A stretch of 64,000 bases of DNA from DASTPP01 sp035762175 (GTDB lineage: Bacteria; Myxococcota_A; Polyangia; Polyangiales; Polyangiaceae), in contig DASTPP010000058.1 of NCBI GenBank assembly GCA_035762175.1, positions 11,910 through 75,909 on the forward strand. Direction: 5' to 3'. Below the pieces are notes generated by a model. That model made no database searches, was not told the DNA's origin, and saw only the letters and a program-made list of their open reading frames with translations. Of this stretch, positions 43,719 through 54,556 are shown piece after piece (positions within the stretch are counted from its first letter, which is position 1; each line of letters opens with the position of its first letter). The translations under genes and the position numbers were made by a program.

Positions 43719-45251
43719 TTAAATGGCCCAGTCGTTGAGGGCGTTACCGCAGGTAAGCATTCGCTTGCCCCAGTAGGGGTTGGTCAGCGCCGGCGCGGTC
43801 TGTACCCACTTCTGATACCCCGGCGCCATGGGGCACACGAAGAGAAAGCGCCCCTCGCGCAATTTCGGGTCGGCGACCAAGAGCGTGATTACGCTCTTCG
43901 ACAGCCCGCCGAACGAAAGGCGCGCCGCGTCGATGTCGGCCGCGGCGCCCACCGCGCGGGCGGCGTCGGCGAGGGCGACGAGGGCCTTGCGCGCGGGGCC
44001 GCCGTCGGCCGCGGCGTTCATGGCCTCGTCGGCGAGGACGGCCGCGTGCGACCGGGCCCCCGCGAGATCGTCGGCGGCGAAGCGCGCGCGCATCGCCTCG
44101 TAGGCCTCGAGCGCCTTGCGCGCCGGCGCGAGCGCGCGCTCGGGCAGCGGGCCGGCCGGGGCCGCCGCGCCGCCCGCCGCCGGGGCCGCCGCGCCGCCGG
44201 CCGGCACCGTCGTGCTCGCCCGCACGTAGGCCGAGTGCTTGGCCGCCTCGGCGCTCGCTTCGTCGAGGTACTTGAGCACGGCGCGGGCGTCGGCGTGGCT
44301 CAGCCGCATGTTCGGCATCACGATCTTGAACGTCTCGAGCAGGCCCATCGCCGTCGGATCTTTCTCGGCCAGCACCCGGTCGGGCTCCATGATCCAGCGC
44401 TCGAGCCACGCCCGCTCGCGCCGCTTGCTCACCTCGAAGAGGTCGGGCCCGACGCGCCGCTCGTCGACCGCGAACGTGTCGCCGCCGCCGATCGTGTGGC
44501 ACGACGCGCACCGCGCCCGGAAGAGCTCTTCGCCGGTCGAGATGTTGCGCACCTCGGGCGCGTTCGCGTAGTCGCGCTCGCCGGTGCTGGGCAGCTTCCA
44601 GTTGTGGAGCCACTGGCCGAGCTCGTTCGCCAGCACGTACGGGTTCTCGCCCGGCGAGCGCTTCATCCAGCGGCCCGTCGCCTGGTTGCCGATCACCATG
44701 CTGAGGCTGTGGTCCTTCTTCTTGCGGTCGGCGCTGTAGACGCCGAGCTTGCGCCGCAAGAGGGTGACATCTTCGTCGGAGCCGGTCAGAAACGTCCAGC
44801 CGGGGCCGGTGTGCCAGAGCTCGGCGTACTCGTTGAGGCGCTCGGGCGTGTCGTTCTCGGGGTCGATCGAGATCGAGTAGAAGAAGACGTCCCGGCCGAG
44901 CCGGTCGCCGAGCAGGCGGGCGACGTCGCGCATGCGCGCGGTCTCCATCGGGCACGAGTCCGAGCACTTCGTGTAGATGAAGTTGACGGCGACGACTTTG
45001 TCTTTGATGAGGTCGAAGAAGCGAACCTTCTCGCCGCGGTGGGTGACGAGCGGCACGTCGGGGAAGTAGTTCGCGCCCCACATGCCCCCGCCCTTCGCGC
45101 GGTCGCGACCGCCGGCCCGGGCGCCCTCGTCGGCCCGGGCCGGGGCGGCGCGCTCGGCGCCGTCGCGCCCGCCGCGCTCGCGCAGCGAGCAGCTCGAGAA
45201 CGTGAGGGCCCAGAAGGCGGCGACGAGCCAGACGAAACGGACGGGGGGCAT
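43719..45251 (-). CDS. Fusion of Sco1/SenC, cytochrome c and DUF3347 domains
   Basis: A 510-aa exported protein (LVAAFWALTFSSCSLRE, likely a lipoprotein). Residues about 60-205 are a Sco domain: YFPDVPLVTHRGEKVRFFDLIKDKVVAVNFIYTKCSDSCPMETARM with the copper-binding CxxxCP, and the distal His in KKKDHSLSMVIGN. Residues about 240-330 are a class I cytochrome c with CASCH and an axial Met in IVMPNMRLS. After an Ala/Pro linker, residues about 365-505 form a DUF3347-like domain ending FLFVCPMAPGYQKW...NPYWGKRMLTCGNAL, with a Cys-Pro-Met and a second Cys. The combination suggests copper delivery and electron transfer for the adjacent multicopper oxidase, with which it probably forms one transcript. 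Confidence 0.92.
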   Translation of the reverse strand: MPPVRFVWLVAAFWALTFSSCSLRERGGRDGAERAAPARADEGARAGGRDRAKGGGMWGANYFPDVPLVTHRGEKVRFFDLIKDKVVAVNFIYTKCSDSCPMETARMRDVARLLGDRLGRDVFFYSISIDPENDTPERLNEYAELWHTGPGWTFLTGSDEDVTLLRRKLGVYSADRKKKDHSLSMVIGNQATGRWMKRSPGENPYVLANELGQWLHNWKLPSTGERDYANAPEVRNISTGEELFRARCASCHTIGGGDTFAVDERRVGPDLFEVSKRRERAWLERWIMEPDRVLAEKDPTAMGLLETFKIVMPNMRLSHADARAVLKYLDEASAEAAKHSAYVRASTTVPAGGAAAPAAGGAAAPAGPLPERALAPARKALEAYEAMRARFAADDLAGARSHAAVLADEAMNAAADGGPARKALVALADAARAVGAAADIDAARLSFGGLSKSVITLLVADPKLREGRFLFVCPMAPGYQKWVQTAPALTNPYWGKRMLTCGNALNDWAI

Positions 45252-45347
45252 GGGGCCTCGTTGGTGGGGGGGCCGGCCGCGGCGCCGGCCCGGCCCGCCG
45301 CGGGCGGCGGGCGCGCGCGGCGGGGCGGGGTCAACGGACGGGAGGGG

Positions 45348-45461
45348 ACGCCGCCGCCCGCGGGGGGCGCGGGGGCGGCGGGGGTGCCGCCCGCGGGGCG
45401 TGCGGGGGCGGCGGGGGCGCCGCCGCCCGCGGGGCGCGCGGGGGCGGCGGGGGCGGCGGGC
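45348..45461. repeat. Tandem repeat after the multicopper oxidase stop
   Basis: About three copies of a 33-37-bp unit of form GCCGCCCGCGGGGCG...GGGGGCGGCGGGGG fill the space from the oxidase stop (45462-45464) to about 45348. It separates the oxidase from the Sco fusion gene. It is strongly G-rich on the plus strand and could form G-quadruplexes. Confidence 0.8.
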
Positions 45462-48227
<2,766 letters not shown>

Positions 48228-49115
48228 GGTCCTCCTATTTCGAAAGGCGGCGGTCGCGAGGCGTCGGGCCGCGGGCGACGCCCGGCCGGCCCGGCGCGCG
48301 CTTCGACGGGCGCGCCGCCCCGCGGCCGGCGGGCCCCGCGCGCCCGCGAGCGCGGACGGCGGCGGCCCCGGGCCCCGCGCGGCGGCGGCCGGCCTGACGA
48401 CGTGACGGTGCCTCTCCCTCTGCGCCGGCGTCGGACGGAGCCGGCCCACCACCCTTACACCAGATCACCCAGACCTGGGAATAGAGACTAGGGCTATCGG
48501 TTAAGATTTTCTTTGCGCGCCGCGCCGGCCGGGCCCGGCGGCCGCGCCGGACGCGCCGGCCACGCCCGCCGCGCCCGGTGCTCAGCCGTTACCTCCCAGC
48601 CAATCGGGCCGTGCGCCCGATGGCAATAGGACAAAGCGACGGTGGGGTATGGATCCACCATGCGGGTCAAAATGACGATGGTGCACCGAGCCACCAGGCG
48701 AATCGTTAGTATCGAATATCTATAGAAAACTCCGCCCCGCCGCCACGCGCCCGGCCCCCGCTTTGCCGACAGCGCGGCGCGTCGCCCCCGCCCGACAGCG
48801 CCCGCCCCGGCGCCCCCCTGGCGACCGCCAGCCCCCCCCCGGCGTCCGCCAGGGCGCCCCCAGCGACCGCCAGGCCCCCCCCGGCGACCGCCTAGGCCCC
48901 CCGGCGGCCGCCAGGACGCCCCCACGCGCCTCCCAGGCGCCCGCCCGCGCCCCGGCCGCCCGGCGCCCCCGGCACGGACGCCGCCGACGGCGGGCACGCG
49001 CCCCCCCGCGCCCCGGCCGCCCTCCTGGGCGGGCCGCCCTTGGGCCGGGCCGCCGGGCCGCGGGGGCCCCGGGCCGCCTTTGCCACCGGGCCCGGGCCGC
49101 AGTAAGCGGGGCGCC
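48228..49115. other. 888-bp divergent intergenic region
   Basis: This is the largest gap in the window, between the multicopper oxidase and purM. From about 48480 to 48730 it is clearly AT-richer than the surroundings and contains several small inverted repeats: CCCAGacCTGGG near 48468, ATCGGGC/GCCCGAT at 48603-48621, and CACCAT/ATGGTG near 48656-48685. Both promoters should lie here. A repeat block follows from 48780. The frames open here code only Arg/Pro/Gly-rich peptides, so I see no gene. Confidence 0.6.
48786..48925. repeat. Degenerate repeats with a CTGGCGACCGCCAG-like core
   Basis: Five to six diverged copies of a unit about 20-25 bp long, each with a GGCGnCCGCCAG core that is itself a small palindrome, separated by C-tracts. 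They lie upstream of purM. The strong copies are around 48827, 48861 and 48880. Confidence 0.65.
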
Positions 49116-50159
49116 ATGCCGATCACCTACCGCCAGGCGGGCGTCGACATCGACGCGGGCGACGCGCTCGTCGAGCGCATCAAGCCGCTCGCCCGCTCGA
49201 CCCGCACCCCCCACGTGCTCGCCGACGTCGGCGGCTTCGCCGGGCTCTGCGGCCTGCCCGCGGGGCTGCGCGAGCCCGTCCTGGTGAGCGGCACCGACGG
49301 CGTCGGCACGAAGTTGAAAGTCGCCTTCGCCGCCGGCAAGCATGACACCATCGGCCAGGACCTCGTGGCCATGTGCGTCAACGACGTCGCCACCGCGGGG
49401 GCCCTGCCCCTCTTTTTTCTCGACTATTTCGCCACGGGCAAGCTCGACGTCGACGTCGCCGAGGCCGTGGTCGCGGGCATCGCCGAGGGCTGCCGGATCG
49501 CCGGCTGCGCGCTGCTGGGCGGCGAGACGGCCGAGATGCCCGGCATGTACGCCGAGGGCGAGTACGACCTCGCGGGCTTCGCCGTGGGCGTCGTCGAGCG
49601 CGCCGAGATCGTCGACGGCCGCCGGGCTCGCGAGGGCGACGTCGTCGTGGGCCTGCCGTCGAGCGGGCTGCACTCGAACGGCTACTCGCTCGCGCGGCGC
49701 GTCTTGCTCGGGCGGCACGGGCTCGACGAGCGCCTGCCCGAGCTCGGCCTGACGCTCGCCGAGGCCCTGCTCGTGCCGACGCGCATCTACGCGAAGGCGC
49801 TCGCGGCGCTGCTCTCGGCCGACCGCCCCGCGGTGCACGCGCTCGCGCACATCACCGGCGGGGGGCTCGTCGGCAACGTGCCGCGCGTCCTGCCCGAGGG
49901 CCTCGGGGTCGAGCTCGACCAGGGCGCCTGGGCCCTGCCCCCCCTGATGGAGCGCATCGCCCGCGAGGGCCCCGTCGAGCCCGACGAGATGCGCCGCACC
50001 TTCAACCTCGGCGTCGGCCTGGTCGCCGTCGTCGACCCGGCCGCGGCCGACGGCGCGCTCGCGCGGCTCGGCGCGGCCGGCGAGGCGCCCTTCGTCGCGG
50101 GGCGCGTCGTCCGGGCCCCCGAGGGCGCCCCGGACGAGGCGCGCGTCGCCTTCCGCTGA
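49116..50159 (+). CDS. purM: Phosphoribosylformylglycinamidine cyclo-ligase
   Basis: Makes 5-aminoimidazole ribonucleotide in purine synthesis. The 347-aa product has TYRQAGVDIDAGDALVERIKPL at its start, VSGTDGVGTKLKVAF (ATP/substrate loop), GQDLVAMCVNDVATAGALPLFFLDYFATGKLD, GCALLGGETAEMPGMY, VVGLPSSGLHSNGYSLARRVL, HITGGGLVGNVPRVLPEGL and NLGVGLVAVV. Start MPITYRQ at 49116. purN follows after 3 bp, the standard arrangement. Confidence 0.97.
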   Translation: MPITYRQAGVDIDAGDALVERIKPLARSTRTPHVLADVGGFAGLCGLPAGLREPVLVSGTDGVGTKLKVAFAAGKHDTIGQDLVAMCVNDVATAGALPLFFLDYFATGKLDVDVAEAVVAGIAEGCRIAGCALLGGETAEMPGMYAEGEYDLAGFAVGVVERAEIVDGRRAREGDVVVGLPSSGLHSNGYSLARRVLLGRHGLDERLPELGLTLAEALLVPTRIYAKALAALLSADRPAVHALAHITGGGLVGNVPRVLPEGLGVELDQGAWALPPLMERIAREGPVEPDEMRRTFNLGVGLVAVVDPAAADGALARLGAAGEAPFVAGRVVRAPEGAPDEARVAFR

Positions 50160-50162
50160 GCC

Positions 50163-50818
50163 ATGGCGAGGCTCGCGCTCGGCGTGCTCTGCTCCGGCGG
50201 CGGCACCAACCTGCAGGCCGTGCTCGACGCCTGCGCCGCGGGCGCGCTCGACGCCGAGGTGCGCCTCGTCATCGCCAACCGCCCCGGCGCCTTCGCCCTC
50301 GCCCGCGCCGAGCGGGCCGGCGTGCCCGCGCTCTGCCTGCCCCACCGCGACTACCCCGACCGCGCGAGCTACGACCGCGCCCTCGCCGCGCGCCTCGCCG
50401 ACGCCGGCGTCGGGCTCGTCGTGCTCGCCGGCATCATGCGCCTCGTCACGCCGGCGCTGCTCGACGCCTTCCCTTGGCGCGTCATCAACATCCACCCCGC
50501 GCTCTCGCCCGCCTTCCCCGGCGTCGACGCGCAAGGGCAGGCGCTCGCCTACGGCGTCGCCGTCGCGGGCTGCACGGTGCACTTCGTCGACGCCGGCACC
50601 GACACCGGGCCCGTCATCGCGCAGGCCGTCGTGCCGGTGCGCGACGGCGACACGCGCGACGCGCTCGCCGCGCGCGTCCTGCGGCAGGAGCACCGCCTGC
50701 TCGTCGAGGTGCTCGCCTGGTTCGCCGCGGGCGAGGTCCTCGTCGAGGCGCCGCCCGGCGGGGGGCGGCCGCGGGTGCGGGTGCCGGGGCGCGCGCGCGC
50801 CCGGGGCGTCGCCGATGA
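50163..50818 (+). CDS. purN: Phosphoribosylglycinamide formyltransferase, with 3' frame problem
   Basis: Transfers a formyl group from formyl-tetrahydrofolate to GAR in purine synthesis. Start MARLALGVLCSGGGTNLQAVLDAC at 50163. Motifs: LAGIMRLVTPALLDAFPWRVINIHPALSPAFPGVDAQGQALAYGVAVAGCTVHFVDAGTDTGPVIAQAVVPV, with the catalytic Asn-His and Asp. The enzyme is complete by about residue 200. In its own frame there is no stop for another 1.6 kb, running through the next gene. A TGA at 50816-50818, one frame off, would create the expected ATGA overlap with that gene. A one-base shift in the G/C-rich stretch 50758-50806 is the likely explanation. The span given assumes that stop. Confidence 0.85.
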
Positions 50819-52389
50819 CGGGGCGTTACTACGACGTCATCGTGCTCGGGCGCTCGCCCGGGGCGCTGCTCGCGGCGGCGCTGCTCGCCCGGCGCGACTT
50901 CTCGGTCTTCGTCGCCGGCCACACGACCCGGCCCGCCACCTACTCGTACGAGGGCCACGCCCTGCGGCGCCGCGCCTTCTCGCTGCTCGGCGCCCCCTCG
51001 CCCGCCCTGCGCCGCGCGCTCGTCGAGCTCGCCCAGTCGCAGACCTTCCGGCGGCGCACCGTGGCGCTCGACCCCATGCTCACGGTGCTCTTGCCCGGGC
51101 GGCGCTTCGAGATCGCGCCCGACCTCGCCCTCTTCGAGCGCGAGATGGACCGCGAGTTCCCCGAGGTGCGGCGGGTGCTCGACGAGCTTTACACCACGCT
51201 CGCCCGCGTCAACGAGAGCACCGACCTCACCTTCGGCCGCGACCTCGTCTGGCCCCCCGGCTCGTTCTGGGAGCGCCAGCGCACCGGCCGCGCCTTCGCC
51301 CAGCTGCCCTTCGTGCGCGAGGGCGGCCCCGACGTGCTCGGCGACCTGCCGCCCTACCACCCCTACCGGGCCGTCGTCGACGCCTCGGTCGCCTTCGCCT
51401 CCGACCTCGCCGCGACGCGCCGCCCGCTGCCGCCCTTCGCCGCCGCGCGCCTGCACGCGGCCTGGACGCGCGGCGTCGTCGCCTTCGCCGGCGGCGAAGA
51501 CGAGCTGGTGCAGTTCCTCGTCGACCGCATCACCGCCCACGGCGGCATCGTCGCCCTCGACGAGCGCGTCGAGCGCGTCGCCGCCGGGCGCGACGGCGTG
51601 CAGGGGGTCTTCCTCGAGGGCGACACGACGCGCACGGGCTGCCAGTTCCTGCTCACCACCGAGACGGGCGAAGACCTCGCCGCGCTCGCCGCGGGCGCCG
51701 GCGTCTCGGGCCGCGCCCAGCGCGCTTGGCCCCGCCTGACCCCCGCCCTCGGCCGCTTCGTGCTCTCGCTCGTCGTCCGCCGGAGGGGCGTGCCCGACCC
51801 GCTCGGCGCCGAGTCGCTCGCCTTCGGCCAGCCCCCCGGCGCCCCGCCCGACCCGCGCCGCCCCGCGCTGCGCCTGCAGCGCACCGACCGCATGAGCGCC
51901 CCGGGCTCGCCGCCCCCCGAGCACGTCTTGCTCGTCGCCGAGACCCTCCTGCCGCTGCCCCCGGGCAAGGGCGGCCTGCCGCCGGTCGAGGCGCGCGAGG
52001 CGGTGCTCGGCACGCTGCGGATGCACCTGCCCTGGCTCGAGCGGCACCTCGTCGTCTGCGACTCGCCCCACGACGGCCGCGCCCTCTGGTTCTACGAGAA
52101 CGGCGAGCGCCGCGAGGTCGACCGCATCCACGTCCGCGGCGCCTCGCTGCGCGCCGAGCCGATGGAGCCCCTCTACGACGTCGACCCGCCCTCCTTCTTC
52201 GGCCTCGGCGGCGAGCCGCTGCGCGGGCCGATCGGGCGCACCTTCCTCGTCGGCAAGTCGGTCCTGCCCGCGCTCGGCCAGGAGGGCGAGCTGCTCGCGT
52301 CGGTCAGCGCCGCGCGCCTGGTCACCAAGAGCGACCCGCGGCGCGAGCGGCTGCGCCTCGAGATGTGGAACCGCGTCGAGATCGGCTGA
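50815..52389 (+). CDS. FAD-dependent oxidoreductase, phytoene-desaturase-like
   Basis: A 524-aa flavoprotein resembling the phytoene desaturase/NAD(P)-binding group. The N-terminal dinucleotide fold is YDVIVLGRSPGALLAAALLARRDFSVFVAG, where the second Gly of GxGxxG is replaced by Ser. Further along are a substrate-domain section (DLALFEREMDREFPEVRRVLDELYTTLARVNEST) and GGEDELVQFLVDRITAHGGIVALDERVERV, a typical desaturase motif. The C-terminus GRTFLVGKSVLPALGQEGELLASVSAARLV corresponds to the FAD-binding end motif. Substrate unknown. It is coupled to purN by position, although the two functions are unrelated. Confidence 0.82.
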   Translation: MTGRYYDVIVLGRSPGALLAAALLARRDFSVFVAGHTTRPATYSYEGHALRRRAFSLLGAPSPALRRALVELAQSQTFRRRTVALDPMLTVLLPGRRFEIAPDLALFEREMDREFPEVRRVLDELYTTLARVNESTDLTFGRDLVWPPGSFWERQRTGRAFAQLPFVREGGPDVLGDLPPYHPYRAVVDASVAFASDLAATRRPLPPFAAARLHAAWTRGVVAFAGGEDELVQFLVDRITAHGGIVALDERVERVAAGRDGVQGVFLEGDTTRTGCQFLLTTETGEDLAALAAGAGVSGRAQRAWPRLTPALGRFVLSLVVRRRGVPDPLGAESLAFGQPPGAPPDPRRPALRLQRTDRMSAPGSPPPEHVLLVAETLLPLPPGKGGLPPVEAREAVLGTLRMHLPWLERHLVVCDSPHDGRALWFYENGERREVDRIHVRGASLRAEPMEPLYDVDPPSFFGLGGEPLRGPIGRTFLVGKSVLPALGQEGELLASVSAARLVTKSDPRRERLRLEMWNRVEIG

Positions 52390-52412
52390 GCGCCGCCCGG
52401 GGCCCGCGCCCG

Positions 52413-52449
52413 GCCCGGCGGCCGCGCTAGACGAGCCCGGCGGCCGCGC
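52413..52449. repeat. 15-bp duplication across the glycosyltransferase stop
   Basis: GCCCGGCGGCCGCGC occurs at 52413-52427 and 52435-52449. The right copy is the 3' end of the reverse-strand glycosyltransferase coding sequence; the left copy overlaps only the last base of its stop. Confidence 0.7.
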
Positions 52450-53503
52450 GGTCGAGCTGGGCGTCGAGCGCCGCGAGCAGGTCGCGGTTGCCGTCCTGCG
52501 CGTACGCCGCGAGCTTCGCCTCGTAGTCGGGCAGCGCCTCGAGGAAGGCGAAGACCTCGGCGGGGTCGTTGACGTCCTCGCTCGCGCGGCCGTAGCCCTC
52601 GCGCTCGAGGTAGCGGGCGTTCATCGCCTGCTCGAACTGCCCCGCGAGCGGCACCGCGAGCATCGGCTTGTGCAGGTAGACGCACTCGCCCATCAGCGTG
52701 AAGCCGCCGCCGGCGATGACCGCCCGGCACGAGGCGAGGTCGTCGATGAAGCCCGTTTCGCTGAAGGGACGGTAGCGCAGGTTGCCCTCGGCCTGCTCTT
52801 CTTTGATGCCCCGCCGCATGCCGTAGACGCGGCACTCGAGCCCCGTCTTGCGCAGCGCCTCGGCGAGCCCGCCGTAGCCCTCGCCGGTCTGGTAGACGAG
52901 CAGGTGCCCGCCGCGCGAGGGCGAGGCGGCCAAGATCTCGGGGCGCAAGATGGGCGGGTGCAGGCTCGTGCGCTCCTTGCGCAGGGGCGGGTAGAAGAAG
53001 GTGGTGATGAGGTAGTGGTCGCAGAAGGGCAGCTTGCCCTTGACGAAGGCCTTGGCGAGCTCGAAGTCGGCGCGCGCGCCCTCGAGCACCTCGGGCGGGT
53101 GGGCGCACCGGTTGATGATCTGCATGTTGTCGACCGAGAAGACGGGCAGCCGGTGCGCCTTGGCGAAGAGGTACGACCACGACTCGAAGTCGCTGACGAC
53201 GGCCTCGGGCCGAAAGCCCTTGATGAGCTCGAAGTAGGCCGCCACGTTCTCGGGCACGCCCGCGACGCCCTTGAGCGCGTTCGACCAGAGCGTGCTGCCG
53301 AGCCGCACGCGGTTCTCTTCGTAGATCATGTGCAGGCCGTGAATGCGCTCGACGTTCTCGAACCTCGCCCGGAGAAAGTCGACCGCCCGGCCCGAGGCCA
53401 TTATGCTGAGCTCGTGCCCCTGCGCGACGAGGTGCTCGAGCACGACCCGCGAGCGCATCGCGTGCCCCATCCCCTCGCCGACCACGCCGTAGAGAATCCT
53501 CAT
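52427..53503 (-). CDS. Glycosyltransferase family 28-like protein (MJ1255/VC2487 type)
   Basis: A 358-aa GT-B-fold protein starting MRILYGVVGEGMGHAMRSRVVLEHLVAQGHELSIMASGRAVDFL, typical of the TIGR00661-like UDP-sugar transferase group. Further motifs: VVSDFESWSYLFAKAHRLPVFSVDN, LLVYQTGEGYGGLAEAL and the nucleotide-sugar site ASCRAVIAGGGFTLMGECVYLHKPMLAVPLAGQFEQAMNARYLEREGYG. It lacks a signal peptide and should act on the cytoplasmic membrane face. Acceptor unknown. Its ATG shares two bases with the ATG of the divergent neighbour. Confidence 0.9.
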   Translation of the reverse strand: MRILYGVVGEGMGHAMRSRVVLEHLVAQGHELSIMASGRAVDFLRARFENVERIHGLHMIYEENRVRLGSTLWSNALKGVAGVPENVAAYFELIKGFRPEAVVSDFESWSYLFAKAHRLPVFSVDNMQIINRCAHPPEVLEGARADFELAKAFVKGKLPFCDHYLITTFFYPPLRKERTSLHPPILRPEILAASPSRGGHLLVYQTGEGYGGLAEALRKTGLECRVYGMRRGIKEEQAEGNLRYRPFSETGFIDDLASCRAVIAGGGFTLMGECVYLHKPMLAVPLAGQFEQAMNARYLEREGYGRASEDVNDPAEVFAFLEALPDYEAKLAAYAQDGNRDLLAALDAQLDRAAAGLV

Positions 53504-54536
53504 GGCTGAGAGGGTACGCCCGGCCGGCGCCGGCGGCGAGGGGCCGCGCCCCCGGCGGCGCGTCTACAGCGAAGACCTGCCCCTCGGCGAGGCGACGGCC
53601 CCCGCCGTCCTGCGCCCGCTCGCCGCGCGCGGCGTCGAGCTCGTGCTCGCCGTCCGGCCCGGCGGCGCGGGCGAGGCCCCCGCCGCGCTCGCCCGGGCGG
53701 CCGCCGCCGGCGTCGAGGTCTCGGTCTGGCCCATGCTCGAAGACGGCGCCGGCCGCTGGGCCAACGCCTGGAACGCGACGGCCTTCGTCGCCTTCGCCGA
53801 GGCCCTGCTCGCGCGCCTCGACGCCGGGGGCGTGCCCTGCGCCGGGCTCTTCGTCGACCTCGAGCCGCCCGTCGACGCCCTGCGCTCGCTCACCCGGGGC
53901 CGGCGCCGCGCCCTCTCCGCCCTCGCCTCGCTCGCCCGCCGGCCGCGCGAGCCCGACGCCGCCGCCCGCCTCGGCCGCTTCGTCGCCGCCTGCGCCGGGC
54001 GCGGGGTCGCCGTCGCCGCCGCCGTCGCCCCCGCGCTCGCCGGCGACGGGCGCGGCGGCTGGCAGCGGCTGCTCGGCACGCCGGTCGACGGCATCGGCTG
54101 GCAGGCGGTGCACGCGATGGCCTACACCTCGCTCTTCGAAGGCTACCTGCCCCCGCTCGGGCGCGAGGGCGCCCGCTCGCTGCTCGGCGCGACCGGCCTC
54201 GCCCTGCGCGCCCGCTACGGCCCGCGCGCCGCCCTCTCGCTCGGCGTCGTCGCCCCGGGCGCGCTCGGCGACGAGGCGCCCTACCGCGACCCCTCCGAGC
54301 TCGCCGACGACGTCGCCGTCGCCCGCGCCGCCGGCGTCGACGACCTCGCCCTCTTCGACCTGCGCGGCGCCCTCGCGCGGCCGCCGCTCGAAGGCTGGCT
54401 CGACGCCCTCGTCGAGACCGCCCCCGCCGCCCGCCCGCCCCCGCTCACCCGCCCCGCCCGGCTCGCCGCCCTCGGCGCGATCGCCGTCGGCCGCGCCTGC
54501 GCGCCCCGGCCCGCCCCGCCGCGCGCGCCGCGCTGA
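53502..54536 (+). CDS. Hypothetical TIM-barrel, glycosidase-like protein
   Basis: A 344-aa protein with alternating strand/helix segments suggesting a TIM barrel: GVELVLAVRPGG, GVEVSVWPMLED, CAGLFVDLEPPVDAL, GVAVAAAVAPALAG, WQAVHAMAYTSLFEGYLP, LSLGVVAPGALGDE and GVDDLALFDLRGAL. The strand ending FVDLEPP recalls the catalytic strand of glycosyl-hydrolase clans, but I cannot assign a family. No signal peptide is present. ATG 53502 overlaps the start codon of the divergent glycosyltransferase. Function in glycan metabolism is only suggested by the neighbour and fold. Confidence 0.7.
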   Translation: MAERVRPAGAGGEGPRPRRRVYSEDLPLGEATAPAVLRPLAARGVELVLAVRPGGAGEAPAALARAAAAGVEVSVWPMLEDGAGRWANAWNATAFVAFAEALLARLDAGGVPCAGLFVDLEPPVDALRSLTRGRRRALSALASLARRPREPDAAARLGRFVAACAGRGVAVAAAVAPALAGDGRGGWQRLLGTPVDGIGWQAVHAMAYTSLFEGYLPPLGREGARSLLGATGLALRARYGPRAALSLGVVAPGALGDEAPYRDPSELADDVAVARAAGVDDLALFDLRGALARPPLEGWLDALVETAPAARPPPLTRPARLAALGAIAVGRACAPRPAPPRAPR

Positions 54537-54556
54537 GGCGCCCGCGCCGGGCCCGC

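Noticed and set aside
48228..49115. Purine riboswitch or other known RNA element before purM
   Set aside because: I could not find the conserved core of any riboswitch class I know, and the stretch next to purM is simple repeat sequence.
50163..52430. A 755-aa PurN fusion protein
   Set aside because: Residues past about 215 are Arg/Pro/Ala-rich shadow of the oxidoreductase gene in another frame; a shifted stop is more likely.
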